Below, piece by piece: positions 15,861-23,964 of a DNA stretch of 64,000 bases. A program made the translations under genes and the position numbers. Source of the stretch: Streptomyces sp. NBC_00464 (GTDB lineage Bacteria > Actinomycetota > Actinomycetes > Streptomycetales > Streptomycetaceae); assembly GCF_036013915.1 (NCBI RefSeq), contig NZ_CP107899.1:2108001-2172000 (forward strand), in the 5' to 3' direction. The notes beneath the pieces are model-generated. The model did not search any database, had not been told where the DNA came from, and saw nothing but the letters and a program-made list of their open reading frames with translations. Positions within the stretch are counted from its first letter, which is position 1. Each line of letters begins with the position of its first letter.

Positions 15861-17139
15861 GCGCGTCGATCTCGCTGTCCGCCTTCTTGGCGGCATCGGC
15901 GACCGAGGTGCCCTTGAGGATCTTCAGGAGCATGTTCTCCAGAATCTCCTCCTTCTCGATCGAGGCCCAGCCCGGCGCGATCGGCGTGAACCAGGCGTCC
16001 GGCACCGCGTTGGCGATGGCGGCCGTCTCGGGCTTGGCCTTCAGCGGCTCAAGCTGCTTCTCGTTGTTGGGGAGGATGTTCTTCGACGCGAGGACCTCCA
16101 TGGACTTCGCGTTGGTGAAGAGCGAGATCCACTCCTGGCCGAGGTCCTGGACCTTCGACTTGGAGACGACGGCCAGGTCGGAACCACCGATGAAGGACGG
16201 GAGCGCCTTGCCGTTCGGGCCGGGCATACCGGCCGTCGCGATCTTGCCCTCGAGCTTCGGGTTGCCGTTCTCGCCCGTGGTGACGCTGCCGGCCTCCCAG
16301 GCCTGGCCGTAGATGACCGCGGCCTTCTCGTTGGCCATGACGTTGGCGTGGTCCTGCTCGTCCTTCGTCTGGTCGGCCTTGTTGTACTTCTTGACCAGGT
16401 CGACGAAGTGCTGGATGCCCTTCTGCGCCTCGGGGCTGGAAAGGCTGGCCTTCCACTCCTTGGAGCCCTCGTCGTACTTGGCGATCTGGCCGCCGTACGC
16501 CGCGACGTAGGACATGGCCGCGTACCAGTAACGGCCCGGGTAGTAGAGGGACGAGGCGCGCTTGTCCTTCTTCGCGAGCTCGGCCTGGACCTTGTCCATG
16601 GCCTTGAGGAACTCGTCCTCGTTCTGCGGAAGGACGTCGCTGCCGGTGCCGGCCTTCAGCATGTCCTTGTTGTAGACCGCGAGACGGGCGCTGGCGTAGT
16701 AGGGGACACAGAAGGTCTTGCCCTCGTAGGAGCAGGTGTCCTTCAGACCCTTGATCCAGGTGTCCGAGTTCTCGTACTTCTTCGTGTCCACCTCGGCGAG
16801 CGCGCCGTTGAGGATGTACTGCATGGTCTCGGTGTTGCCGAGCTCGACAACGTCCGGGAACTTGTCGCCACCGAGGGAGGTGTCGAGCTTCTTTACCTTG
16901 TCAGCCCACTGCTGGTACTGGACCTTGACCGTGACGTTCGGGTACTTCTTCTTGAACTCGGCATTGGCGTCCTTGACCAGTTCCGGCCAGGTCGACTGGG
17001 CCTCGCCCATGAGCCAGACGGTCAGGTTCTCCTTGCGGTCCTTCGGGTCCTTCGACGACGCCGTGTCGTCGGAACCACATGCCGCCACGGAAACCAACAT
17101 GCCCGCGACGCCGATCGCCGCGATGAGCTTGCGCTTCAC
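15841..17139 (-). CDS. dasA: Chitobiose-binding lipoprotein DasA
   Basis: The 432-residue protein is a family-1 extracellular solute-binding protein. It has a lipoprotein signal (MKRKLIAAIGVAGMLVSVAAC, lipobox VAAC with Cys21), then a typical sugar-binder body with LTVWLMGEAQSTWPELV, VVELGNTETMQYILNG and GGSDLAVVSKSK. It is anchored outside the membrane and delivers (GlcNAc)2 to DasBC. It is divergent from dasR, and two dre sites lie in the interval. The C terminus reads LINKKA and then stops because of a 17-bp tandem duplication; with a single copy the frame would continue FAF and stop. The effect on function should be small. Confidence 0.94.
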   Translation of the reverse strand: MKRKLIAAIGVAGMLVSVAACGSDDTASSKDPKDRKENLTVWLMGEAQSTWPELVKDANAEFKKKYPNVTVKVQYQQWADKVKKLDTSLGGDKFPDVVELGNTETMQYILNGALAEVDTKKYENSDTWIKGLKDTCSYEGKTFCVPYYASARLAVYNKDMLKAGTGSDVLPQNEDEFLKAMDKVQAELAKKDKRASSLYYPGRYWYAAMSYVAAYGGQIAKYDEGSKEWKASLSSPEAQKGIQHFVDLVKKYNKADQTKDEQDHANVMANEKAAVIYGQAWEAGSVTTGENGNPKLEGKIATAGMPGPNGKALPSFIGGSDLAVVSKSKVQDLGQEWISLFTNAKSMEVLASKNILPNNEKQLEPLKAKPETAAIANAVPDAWFTPIAPGWASIEKEEILENMLLKILKGTSVADAAKKADSEIDALINKKA

Positions 17140-17223
17140 GCCACCCTCCTCAGGGATGCTGCAACCCCCCGCCCACCGCGCAAAATCGTCGACGAGTACT
17201 ACTGGGGCTGGGACCTGGTCTTT

Positions 17224-17239
17224 AATGGTTTAGACCAGT
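17224..17239. promoter_or_regulatory. DasR operator (dre) in the dasA-dasR interval, site 1
   Basis: AATGGTTTAGACCAGT matches ACTGGTCTAGACCACT with strong inverted symmetry (TGGTTTAGACCA core). It lies about 85 bp upstream of dasA and 146 bp upstream of dasR. Confidence 0.85.
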
Positions 17240-17247
17240 ACCGGGAG

Positions 17248-17263
17248 CTTGGCCTAGACCTTT
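17248..17263. promoter_or_regulatory. DasR operator (dre) in the dasA-dasR interval, site 2
   Basis: CTTGGCCTAGACCTTT retains the TGG-CTAGACC core. Its centre is 24 bp from that of site 1, so two dimers could bind side by side. Paired sites upstream of dasA are known in S. coelicolor. Confidence 0.65.
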
Positions 17264-17384
17264 AGGGGTGTCAAGGGTGTATAAGAAGTGCACTCGCGTC
17301 CGTTATAGGACCGACACCTGAGGGAGGGCGACGAGCCGTGACCGGACCGTGCCACCATGTGAGCCGCGACAGACGGAGGAGCCG

Positions 17385-18197
17385 GTGACGGCAGCAACGC
17401 AGCAGTCGGGAAGGCGGGCCATGGGTGCCGACGGGGGCAGTACGGAGAGCGAGACGGGCGCGGGCACGGGCGCGGGCACGCGCACCGCGCGCGTCCCGAA
17501 GTACTACCGGCTGAAGCGACATCTCCTCGACATGACGGACACGATGCCGCCGGGCACCCCCGTGCCCCCGGAGCGAACCCTGGCCGCCGAGTTCGACACC
17601 TCGCGCACCACCGTGCGCCAGGCACTCCAGGAACTGGTCGTCGAGGGCCGACTGGAGCGCATCCAGGGAAAGGGCACCTTCGTCGCCAAGCCGAAGGTCT
17701 CACAGGCCCTGCAGCTCACCTCGTACACCGAGGACATGCGCGCCCAGGGGCTGGAACCGACGTCCCAGCTACTGGACATCGGCTATGTCACGGCCGACGA
17801 CATGCTCGCCGGACTCCTCGACATCAGCACGGGCGGCCGCGTGCTGCGGATCGAGCGGCTGCGCCTGGCGAGCGGTGAGCCGATGGCGATCGAGACCACC
17901 CACCTCTCGGCCAAACGCTTTCCCGCGCTGCGGCGTTCGCTGGTCAAGTACACGTCCCTCTACACGGCCCTGTCCGAGGTGTACGACGTACGGCTGGCCG
18001 AGGCCGAGGAGACCATCGAGACCTCCCTCGCCACCCCGCGCGAGGCCGGCCTGCTCGGCACGGACGTGGGTCTGCCGATGCTCATGCTGTCCCGGCACTC
18101 GCTGGACGGACAGGGCGAGCCGGTCGAGTGGGTGCGCTCGGTCTACCGGGGCGACCGCTACAAGTTCGTGGCCCGCCTGAAGCGACCGCTGGACTGA
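17385..18197 (+). CDS. dasR: GntR/HutC-family repressor DasR
   Basis: The 270-residue regulator has a low-complexity N-terminal stretch ([13 protein letters not shown]), a winged helix with [20 protein letters not shown] and [14 protein letters not shown], and a C-terminal UTRA effector domain with [20 protein letters not shown]. It represses GlcNAc/chitin uptake and metabolism and, in S. coelicolor, antibiotic pathway regulators; GlcN-6-P relieves binding. I chose the GTG at 17385 because GGAGGA lies just upstream; the earlier ATG at 17359 is out of frame and the in-frame start at 17349 lacks an RBS. dasA is divergent, with the operators between. Confidence 0.94.
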   Translation: MTAATQQSGRRAMGADGGSTESETGAGTGAGTRTARVPKYYRLKRHLLDMTDTMPPGTPVPPERTLAAEFDTSRTTVRQALQELVVEGRLERIQGKGTFVAKPKVSQALQLTSYTEDMRAQGLEPTSQLLDIGYVTADDMLAGLLDISTGGRVLRIERLRLASGEPMAIETTHLSAKRFPALRRSLVKYTSLYTALSEVYDVRLAEAEETIETSLATPREAGLLGTDVGLPMLMLSRHSLDGQGEPVEWVRSVYRGDRYKFVARLKRPLD

Positions 18198-18224
18198 TCC
18201 GTCCGCGCCACCGTGCAAGCCCGC

Positions 18225-18254
18225 AGCCCTCGTGGAACCCTTCCCACGGGGGCT
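18225..18254 (+). terminator. Terminator after dasR
   Basis: AGCCCTCGTGG (18225-18235) pairs with CCACGGGGGCT (18244-18254), eleven pairs including one G-U, with an 8-nt loop, 27 bp after the dasR stop. Confidence 0.7.
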
Positions 18255-18274
18255 GTTCGGCGCCCCGGCCCTTT

Positions 18275-18288
18275 TTGGTCCGGACCAA
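18275..18288. promoter_or_regulatory. Perfect 14-bp palindrome upstream of the symporter operon (dre-related)
   Basis: TTGGTCCGGACCAA is a perfect inverted repeat that keeps the TGGTC...GACCA arms of the DasR site but has CG instead of TA at the centre. It lies 155 bp upstream of the DUF3311 start. DasR binding is a plausible inference only. Confidence 0.5.
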
Positions 18289-18442
18289 CACCCCGACCTT
18301 TGGCGATATTTCGACCAACTGTCCGACGTCTCAGGACCGTTGCCGGACCGCAATGCGGACAGGGGGTGACGGTGGACGGAACCCTCGCCTAGATTTCCTG
18401 CGCATTGCAACAGGTGATCAGCGAGGGGACGGAGTCGCCGCC

Positions 18443-18697
18443 ATGCCGGAAGAACCAGAAGGAAAACCACCCACCGTCACACCCATGCGGGTGGTCATCG
18501 CCCTCTGTCTCATCGCGCCGTTCGTGGCGATGCTCTGGGTGAGTTCGTACGCCAAGGTCGACCCGGCCTTCATCGGCATCCCGTTCTTCTACTGGTACCA
18601 GATGCTCTGGGTGCTGATCTCCACGGCGCTCACGATGATCGCGTACAAGCTGTGGCAGCGTGACCAGCGCGCCCGCAAGGGGGGTGCGTCAGCATGA
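18443..18697 (+). CDS. Small DUF3311-type membrane subunit of a sodium:solute symporter pair
   Basis: The 84-residue protein has two membrane segments (about RVVIALCLIAPFVAMLWVSS and FYWYQMLWVLISTALTMIAY) and a short basic tail. Its size, the PFFYWYQMLWV sequence and its place directly before an SSS transporter fit the DUF3311 family, thought to assist or complete the symporter, like YhdT/YhjB partners. Its stop and the symporter start overlap (ATGA at 18694-18697), implying coupled synthesis. GGGGACGGAG precedes the ATG at 18443. Its own function has not been shown experimentally as far as I know. Confidence 0.8.
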   Translation: MPEEPEGKPPTVTPMRVVIALCLIAPFVAMLWVSSYAKVDPAFIGIPFFYWYQMLWVLISTALTMIAYKLWQRDQRARKGGASA

Positions 18698-20322
18698 AGG
18701 ACGGCGTGAACGGCGTCGCACTCGGCGTCTTCATCTTCTTCTTCCTGGCCGTCACGGTCGTCGGCTTCATGGCCGCCCGGTGGCGCAAGGCCGAGAACGA
18801 GGCCAGCCTCGACGAATGGGGTCTTGGCGGCCGTTCGTTCGGCACCTGGGTCACCTGGTTCCTGCTCGGCGGCGACCTCTACACCGCGTACACCTTCGTC
18901 GCCGTTCCCGCGGCGATCTACGCGGCGGGCGCCGCCGGCTTCTTCGCGGTGCCCTACACCATCCTGGTGTACCCGCTGATCTTCACCTTCCTGCCGCGTC
19001 TGTGGTCGGTGTCGCACAAGCACGGCTACGTCACCACCTCGGACTTCGTCCGCGGCCGCTTCGGCTCCAAGGGGCTCTCGCTGGCGGTCGCCGTCACCGG
19101 CATCCTCGCCACGATGCCGTACATCGCGCTGCAACTCGTCGGCATCCAGGCGGTGCTGGACGTGATGGGCGTCGGCGGCGGCGAGAACACCCACTGGTTC
19201 ATCAAGGACCTGCCGCTGCTGATCGCCTTCGCGGTGCTCGCTGCGTACACGTACTCCTCCGGGCTGCGCGCGCCCGCGCTGATCGCCTTCGTCAAGGACG
19301 GCCTGATCTACCTGGTCATCGCCGTGGCGATCATCTACATCCCGATCAAGCTCGGCGGCTTCGACGACATCTTCGCCGCCGCCCAGGAGAAGTTCGCCGG
19401 TCCGCCGGGAGGCAAGCCGACCGGTGCGCTCGCACCCGCGGCGGCGGGCCAGTGGGGTTACGCCACCCTGGCCCTCGGTTCGGCGCTGGCGCTCTTCATG
19501 TATCCGCACTCGATCACGGCGACGCTCTCCAGCCGCAGCCGTGAGGTGATCCGCCGCAACACGACGATCCTTCCGCTGTACTCGCTGATGCTGGGCCTGC
19601 TCGCGCTGCTCGGCTTCATGGCGATCGCCGCCGGCGTCAAGGTGGACAACGGCCAGCTGGCGATCCCGCAGCTGTTCGAGAACATGTTCCCCGACTGGTT
19701 CGCGGGCGTGGCGTTCGCCGCCATCGGTATCGGCGCACTGGTGCCCGCCGCGATCATGTCGATCGCCGCGGCGAACCTGTTCACCCGCAACATCTACAAG
19801 GACTTCCTCAAGCCCGACGCGACCCCCGCGCAGGAGACCAAGGTCTCCAAGCTGGTGTCGCTGCTGGTGAAGGTCGGCGCGCTCGCCTTCGTCCTCACCA
19901 TGGACAAGACGGTCGCGATCAACTTCCAGCTGCTCGGCGGAATCTGGATCCTCCAGACGATGCCGGCCCTGGTCGGCGGGCTGTTCACCCGATGGTTCCA
20001 CCGCTGGGCGCTGCTCGCGGGCTGGGCGGTCGGCATGATCTACGGAACGGCCGCCGCCTACGGGGTCGCCAGCCCGACCCAGAAGCACTTCGGCGGGTCC
20101 TCCAAGGAGATCCCGGGCCTCGGCGAGATCGGCTACATCGGTCTGACGGCCTTCGTGCTGAACCTCGTGGTGACCGTCGTCCTCACCTTCGTCCTGAACG
20201 CCGTGAAGGCGCCGGCCGGGGTCGACGAGACCTCTCCGAGCGACTACACCGCGGACGCGGGCGACCCGGGTGTGAAGACGGAGCTCCCGCCGGCCACCGC
20301 CGGTGCGCCGGGCGGCCACTGA
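18694..20322 (+). CDS. Sodium:solute symporter (SSS family)
   Basis: The 542-residue carrier has about 13 membrane helices and the LeuT-like SSS fold. Typical regions are SLDEWGLGGRSFGTWVTWFLLGGDLYT near the N terminus (a sodium-site region), the middle segment GSALALFMYPHSITATLSSR, and LVPAAIMSIAAANLFTRNIY. Substrates of this subgroup include organic acids, amino acids and pantothenate, and sequence alone does not decide. Position next to dasR and a dre-like palindrome suggest, but do not prove, a link with aminosugar metabolism. A 21-bp terminator hairpin follows. Confidence 0.88.
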   Translation: MKDGVNGVALGVFIFFFLAVTVVGFMAARWRKAENEASLDEWGLGGRSFGTWVTWFLLGGDLYTAYTFVAVPAAIYAAGAAGFFAVPYTILVYPLIFTFLPRLWSVSHKHGYVTTSDFVRGRFGSKGLSLAVAVTGILATMPYIALQLVGIQAVLDVMGVGGGENTHWFIKDLPLLIAFAVLAAYTYSSGLRAPALIAFVKDGLIYLVIAVAIIYIPIKLGGFDDIFAAAQEKFAGPPGGKPTGALAPAAAGQWGYATLALGSALALFMYPHSITATLSSRSREVIRRNTTILPLYSLMLGLLALLGFMAIAAGVKVDNGQLAIPQLFENMFPDWFAGVAFAAIGIGALVPAAIMSIAAANLFTRNIYKDFLKPDATPAQETKVSKLVSLLVKVGALAFVLTMDKTVAINFQLLGGIWILQTMPALVGGLFTRWFHRWALLAGWAVGMIYGTAAAYGVASPTQKHFGGSSKEIPGLGEIGYIGLTAFVLNLVVTVVLTFVLNAVKAPAGVDETSPSDYTADAGDPGVKTELPPATAGAPGGH

Positions 20323-20331
20323 CCGTCGCCT

Positions 20332-20384
20332 GCGCGAACGGGCCGCCGCACCCTCCCCGGAGAGGTGCGGCGGCCCGTTCGCGC
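20332..20384 (+). terminator. Strong terminator after the symporter gene
   Basis: A 21-bp perfect stem: 20332-20352 (GCGCGAACGGGCCGCCGCACC) with 20364-20384, loop of 11 nt, 10 bp after the stop codon. Confidence 0.88.
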
Positions 20385-20439
20385 GTCCCGCGGAAATCCC
20401 CTTGCGGCCACGGCCCGTTCCTGCGGCAGACTTCCGCCC

Positions 20440-20952
20440 ATGGACATTGCAATCCGGCCGGTCGAGCCCGCCGAGCACGCTCTCCTCGGCGAGATCACCG
20501 CCGAGGCCTATCTCGGCGACGGGCTCCTGGACTACGGCACCGACGACCCGTACCTGGCGAAGCTGCGCGACGTGCCCCGCCGGGCCGCCGAGGCCGAGGT
20601 TCTGGTGGCCGTCGACGCGCAGGGCCGCGTCCTGGGCGGGGTCGCCTACGCCCCGCCGGGAAATCCGTGGGCCGACATCGCAGCGGCGGACGAGGCCGAG
20701 TTCCGGATGCTGGCGGTCTCCCGCGAGGCCCGTGGAGCCGGGGCGGGTGAGGCCCTCGTACGGGCCTGTATCGACCGCGCACGGGGCACCGCGGGCGTCA
20801 CCGGCCTTGTCCTGTCGACGCTCCCGGCGATGCGCGGCGCCCATAGGATCTACGGGCGCCTCGGCTTCGTACGGACCCCCGAGAGGGACTGGAATCCCAT
20901 CGACGACCTCAAGCTGCTGGCCTACCGTCTGGACCTCCACCCCGCGCCGTGA
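20440..20952 (+). CDS. GNAT-family N-acetyltransferase
   Basis: The 170-residue protein has the GNAT fold. It begins MDIAIRPVEPAEHALLGEI, has a central beta strand EFRMLAVSREARGAGAGEALV that contains the acetyl-CoA pyrophosphate loop (R-x-x-G-x-G/A form, here RGAGAG), and ends HRIYGRLGFVRTPERDW. It should transfer an acetyl group from acetyl-CoA to an amine of unknown identity. It is a single gene between two large terminators. Nothing in the context points to a substrate. Confidence 0.85.
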   Translation: MDIAIRPVEPAEHALLGEITAEAYLGDGLLDYGTDDPYLAKLRDVPRRAAEAEVLVAVDAQGRVLGGVAYAPPGNPWADIAAADEAEFRMLAVSREARGAGAGEALVRACIDRARGTAGVTGLVLSTLPAMRGAHRIYGRLGFVRTPERDWNPIDDLKLLAYRLDLHPAP

Positions 20953-20979
20953 GCGCGCACTGAGATCACGTACGACACA

Positions 20980-21017
20980 ACATGTGGGGGCTGCCTCATC
21001 CGGCAGCCCCCACATGT
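20980..21017 (+). terminator. Terminator between the acetyltransferase and the nrd leader
   Basis: A 16-bp perfect stem ACATGTGGGGGCTGCC (20980-20995) with 21002-21017 and loop TCATCC. It directly precedes the cobalamin riboswitch, so it insulates the nrd operon from read-through. The nrd promoter must then lie inside or very near this hairpin, or upstream of it. Confidence 0.75.
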
Positions 21018-21160
21018 ATGCTCGTGCTCGCTGTCGCCGCAGGGAAATCCGGTGCGAATCCGGAACTGTCCCGCAACGGTGTGTTCGGTGTGCTTTTGCG
21101 CACCCGAGTCCGAGGTCCTGCCGACAGCGCATCCGGCTCGACCGATCCGGATGCCCAGAA
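21018..21160 (+). ncRNA. Cobalamin (B12) riboswitch in the nrdA leader
   Basis: The conserved B12-box-containing core is clear: CAGGGAAATCCGGTGCGAAT at 21040-21059 followed by CCGGAACTGTCCCGCAACGG. A closing P1 helix is GCTGTCG (21030-21036) with CGACAGC (21122-21128). A hairpin GCATCCGG (21129-21136) with CCGGATGC (21147-21154) abuts P1 and is a candidate switching element. About 120 bp remain before the nrdA GTG, with further GC-rich hairpins. In S. coelicolor a B12 riboswitch represses the class Ia nrdABS operon when adenosylcobalamin is plentiful, so that the B12-dependent class II enzyme is used instead. Here the same transcript would also include iscB. Confidence 0.93.
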
Positions 21161-21274
21161 GTCCGGGCCTCGTGGATGGGCCGGTGGACGCCGCACGGAG
21201 CGCTGCCCTGCCGCGCTCCGCCCGGCCGCCCTCCGCTCCCCGAAGGCCCAGAGCCGAGCGAGGGAGTGCACCAC

Positions 21275-23656
21275 GTGACCATCGCGCCAGCCGATCCGGT
21301 TACAGCGGCCGAATCAACGGGAACCACGAGCGACGGACCGGGAACCGTGCTGCTGCGGACCCTGACCGACCTCACCGCCGATCTGCCCGACACCGACCCC
21401 GGACGCGTCGCCGCCGCCGCGCTGCGCGGCCGCAACGCCCGGTCGGACGAGGCGGAGCTGCGCTCGCTGGCCACCGAGGCCGCCGCGGGACTGATCTCCG
21501 AGGACCCCGCCTACTCCCGGCTCGCCGCCCGCCTCCTCACCCGCACCATCGCGGACGAGGCGGCCGGGCAGGGCGCGACATCGTTTTCCGCGTCGGTCGC
21601 CGTCGGGCACCGCGAGGGCCTGATCGCGGACCGCACCGCCGAGTTCGTGACGCTCCACGCGGCCGCGCTCGACGCACTGGTGGCGCGGTCGCTCGCCGAC
21701 GGCGCCGACGACCGCTTCGGCTACTTCGGCCTGCGCACCCTGCACAGCCGCTACCTGCTGCGCCACCCGATCACCCGCCAGGTCATCGAGACGCCGCAGC
21801 ACTTCATGCTGCGCGTCGCCTCCGGGCTGGCCGAGGACACCTCCGACCGCGCCCTGGACGAGGTCGCCGCGCTGTACGGGCTGATGAGCCGGCTGGACTA
21901 CCTGCCCTCCTCCCCCACGCTCTTCAACTCCGGCACCCGTCACCCGCAGATGTCCTCCTGCTACCTGCTGGACTCGCCGCTGGACGAGCTGGACTCGATC
22001 TACGACCGCTACCACCAGGTGGCGCGCCTCTCCAAGCACGCGGGCGGCATCGGCCTCTCGTACTCCCGCATCCGCGCCCGCGGTTCACTGATCCGCGGCA
22101 CCAACGGGCACTCCAACGGCATCGTGCCGTTCCTGAAGACGCTCGACGCCTCCGTCGCCGCGGTCAACCAGGGCGGCCGGCGCAAGGGCGCCGCCGCCGT
22201 CTACCTGGAGACGTGGCACGCGGACATCGAGGAGTTCCTGGAGCTGCGCGACAACACGGGCGAGGACCAGCGGCGTACGCACAACCTCAACCTGGCGCAC
22301 TGGATCCCCGACGAGTTCATGCGCCGGGTCGACACGGACGGCACCTGGTCGCTGTTCTCCCCAGCCGATGTGCCCGAGCTGGTCGACCTGTGGGGCGACG
22401 AGTTCGACGCCGTCTACCGCGCGGCCGAGGCCAAGGGCCTGGCGCGCAAGACCATGCCGGCCCGTGAGCTCTACGGCCGGATGATGCGGACGCTGGCCCA
22501 GACCGGCCAGGGCTGGATGACGTTCAAGGACGCCTCCAACCGGACCGCGAACCAGACCGCCGAACCGGGCCGCGTCGTGCACTCCTCGAACCTGTGCACC
22601 GAGATCCTCGAAGTCACCGACGACGGCGAGACGGCCGTCTGCAACCTCGGTTCGGTCAACCTCGGCGCGTTCGTCGCCGACGGCACCATCGACTGGGAGC
22701 GTCTGGACGCCACCGTGCGTACCGCCGTGACGTTCCTCGACCGGGTCGTGGACATCAACTTCTACCCGACCGAGCAGGCCGGCCGCTCCAACGCCCGCTG
22801 GCGGCCGGTGGGTCTGGGCGCCATGGGTCTCCAGGACGTCTTCTTCCAGCTGAGGCTGCCGTTCGACTCCCCCCAGGCCCGTGCGCTGTCGACGAAGATC
22901 TCCGAGCGCATCATGCTCGCGGCGTACGAGGCGTCCTGCGACCTCGCCGAGCGGTCGGGTCCCCTCCCCGCCTGGTCCGAGACGCGTGCCGCCCGCGGCG
23001 TGCTGCACCCCGACCACTACGACACCGAGCTGAACTGGCCGGAGCGCTGGGACGCCCTGCGGGCCCGGGTCGCGAAGACCGGCATGCGCAACTCGCTGCT
23101 CCTTGCCATCGCGCCGACGGCGACGATCGCCTCGATCGCGGGCGTGTACGAGTGCATCGAGCCCCAGGTCTCCAACCTCTTCAAGCGCGAGACGCTCAGC
23201 GGTGAGTTCCTCCAGGTCAACGCCTACCTGGTGGACGAGCTGAAGAAGCTCGGCGTGTGGGACGCGCGGACCCGTGAGGCGCTGCGCGAGGCGAGCGGCT
23301 CCGTGCAGGGCTTCGCCTGGATCCCCGAGGAGGTGCGGGCGCTGTACCGCACCGCGTGGGAGATCCCGCAGCGCGGACTGATCGACATGGCGGCGGCCCG
23401 TACGCCGTTCCTCGACCAGAGCCAGTCGCTGAACCTGTTCCTGGAGACGCCGACGATCGGCAAGCTCTCCTCGATGTACGCGTACGCCTGGAAGCAGGGG
23501 CTGAAGACGACGTACTACCTGCGCTCCCGCCCGGCGACCCGGATCGCGCGTGCCGCGTCGTCCGTAACTTCGATCCCCACACAGCAGTTGGAGAGTACGA
23601 CCGATGCGGTCGCCTGTTCTCTGGAGAACCCGGAGAGCTGCGAGGCCTGCCAGTAG
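21275..23656 (+). CDS. nrdA: Class Ia ribonucleoside-diphosphate reductase, large subunit
   Basis: The 793-residue subunit carries the hallmarks of NrdA: the active-site segment HPQMSSCYLLDSPLDELDS, AVNQGGRRKGAAAVYLETWH, NLCTEILEVTDDGETAVCNL (Asn/Cys/Glu of the radical site), and the redox-active C-terminal tail ending CSLENPESCEACQ. It reduces ribonucleoside diphosphates using the tyrosyl or metal radical from NrdB. I place the start at the GTG at 21275 (VTIAPADPV), with AGGGAG nearby; the frame stays open far upstream through the riboswitch, which is not protein. nrdB normally follows directly, but here an IscB element lies between. Confidence 0.95.
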   Translation: MTIAPADPVTAAESTGTTSDGPGTVLLRTLTDLTADLPDTDPGRVAAAALRGRNARSDEAELRSLATEAAAGLISEDPAYSRLAARLLTRTIADEAAGQGATSFSASVAVGHREGLIADRTAEFVTLHAAALDALVARSLADGADDRFGYFGLRTLHSRYLLRHPITRQVIETPQHFMLRVASGLAEDTSDRALDEVAALYGLMSRLDYLPSSPTLFNSGTRHPQMSSCYLLDSPLDELDSIYDRYHQVARLSKHAGGIGLSYSRIRARGSLIRGTNGHSNGIVPFLKTLDASVAAVNQGGRRKGAAAVYLETWHADIEEFLELRDNTGEDQRRTHNLNLAHWIPDEFMRRVDTDGTWSLFSPADVPELVDLWGDEFDAVYRAAEAKGLARKTMPARELYGRMMRTLAQTGQGWMTFKDASNRTANQTAEPGRVVHSSNLCTEILEVTDDGETAVCNLGSVNLGAFVADGTIDWERLDATVRTAVTFLDRVVDINFYPTEQAGRSNARWRPVGLGAMGLQDVFFQLRLPFDSPQARALSTKISERIMLAAYEASCDLAERSGPLPAWSETRAARGVLHPDHYDTELNWPERWDALRARVAKTGMRNSLLLAIAPTATIASIAGVYECIEPQVSNLFKRETLSGEFLQVNAYLVDELKKLGVWDARTREALREASGSVQGFAWIPEEVRALYRTAWEIPQRGLIDMAAARTPFLDQSQSLNLFLETPTIGKLSSMYAYAWKQGLKTTYYLRSRPATRIARAASSVTSIPTQQLESTTDAVACSLENPESCEACQ

Positions 23657-23740
23657 TCACAGGCTTCTTCCGCTCGAAGAGTGGAAGGCGCCGGCCCTTC
23701 CGGCCGACGCCTCCTGTGACCAGCACCAGCCATCACCAAG

Positions 23741-23747
23741 AAGGAGG
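23741..23747 (+). promoter_or_regulatory. Shine-Dalgarno probably belonging to nrdB, displaced by the IscB element
   Basis: AAGGAGG is a full-consensus ribosome-binding site 84 bp after the nrdA stop, followed by TGACCTTGGTG with TTG/GTG codons at usable spacing. No conserved protein starts here. nrdB, 1.58 kb downstream, has no visible Shine-Dalgarno of its own, so this is most simply its ancestral site. Confidence 0.55.
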
Positions 23748-23754
23748 TGACCTT

Positions 23755-23964
23755 GGTGGCTACGTTCCGTACAGGACAGCAGACCCACCCGACTGTGCTT
23801 CCTCAGCAGTCGGCTCTGGAACCCGGCTCAGCAGACAACCTCAGGAGCATGGACGAAACGGGAGCCGGGCGCCGCAACGCGGCACCCGGTACGGAACATG
23901 TGCGAGGGGAGACGCCGGGCAGCTCACCTGCCGCCGGGCGCGTCACCTCGGACCGTCTGGTCCG
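23755..23964 (+). ncRNA. Omega RNA (HEARO RNA) of IscB
   Basis: This leader folds like an IscB guide scaffold. A long-range stem pairs GTTCCGTAC (23764-23772) with GTACGGAAC (23889-23897). Inside it are hairpins CCGACTG/CAGTCGG (23789-23795 with 23807-23813), CCCGGCTC/GAGCCGGG (23822-23829 with 23862-23869) and GCCGC/GCGGC (23871-23875 with 23879-23883). A 3' branched stem follows: CGAGG/CCTCG (23903-23907 with 23946-23950), GACGC/GCGTC and GGCAG/CTGCC. A last hairpin GGACC-GTCT-GGTCC lies at 23950-23963. The guide would be the roughly 16 nt just 5' of the scaffold. Length, position upstream of iscB and the CGGAAC segment agree with known omega RNAs. Confidence 0.8.
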
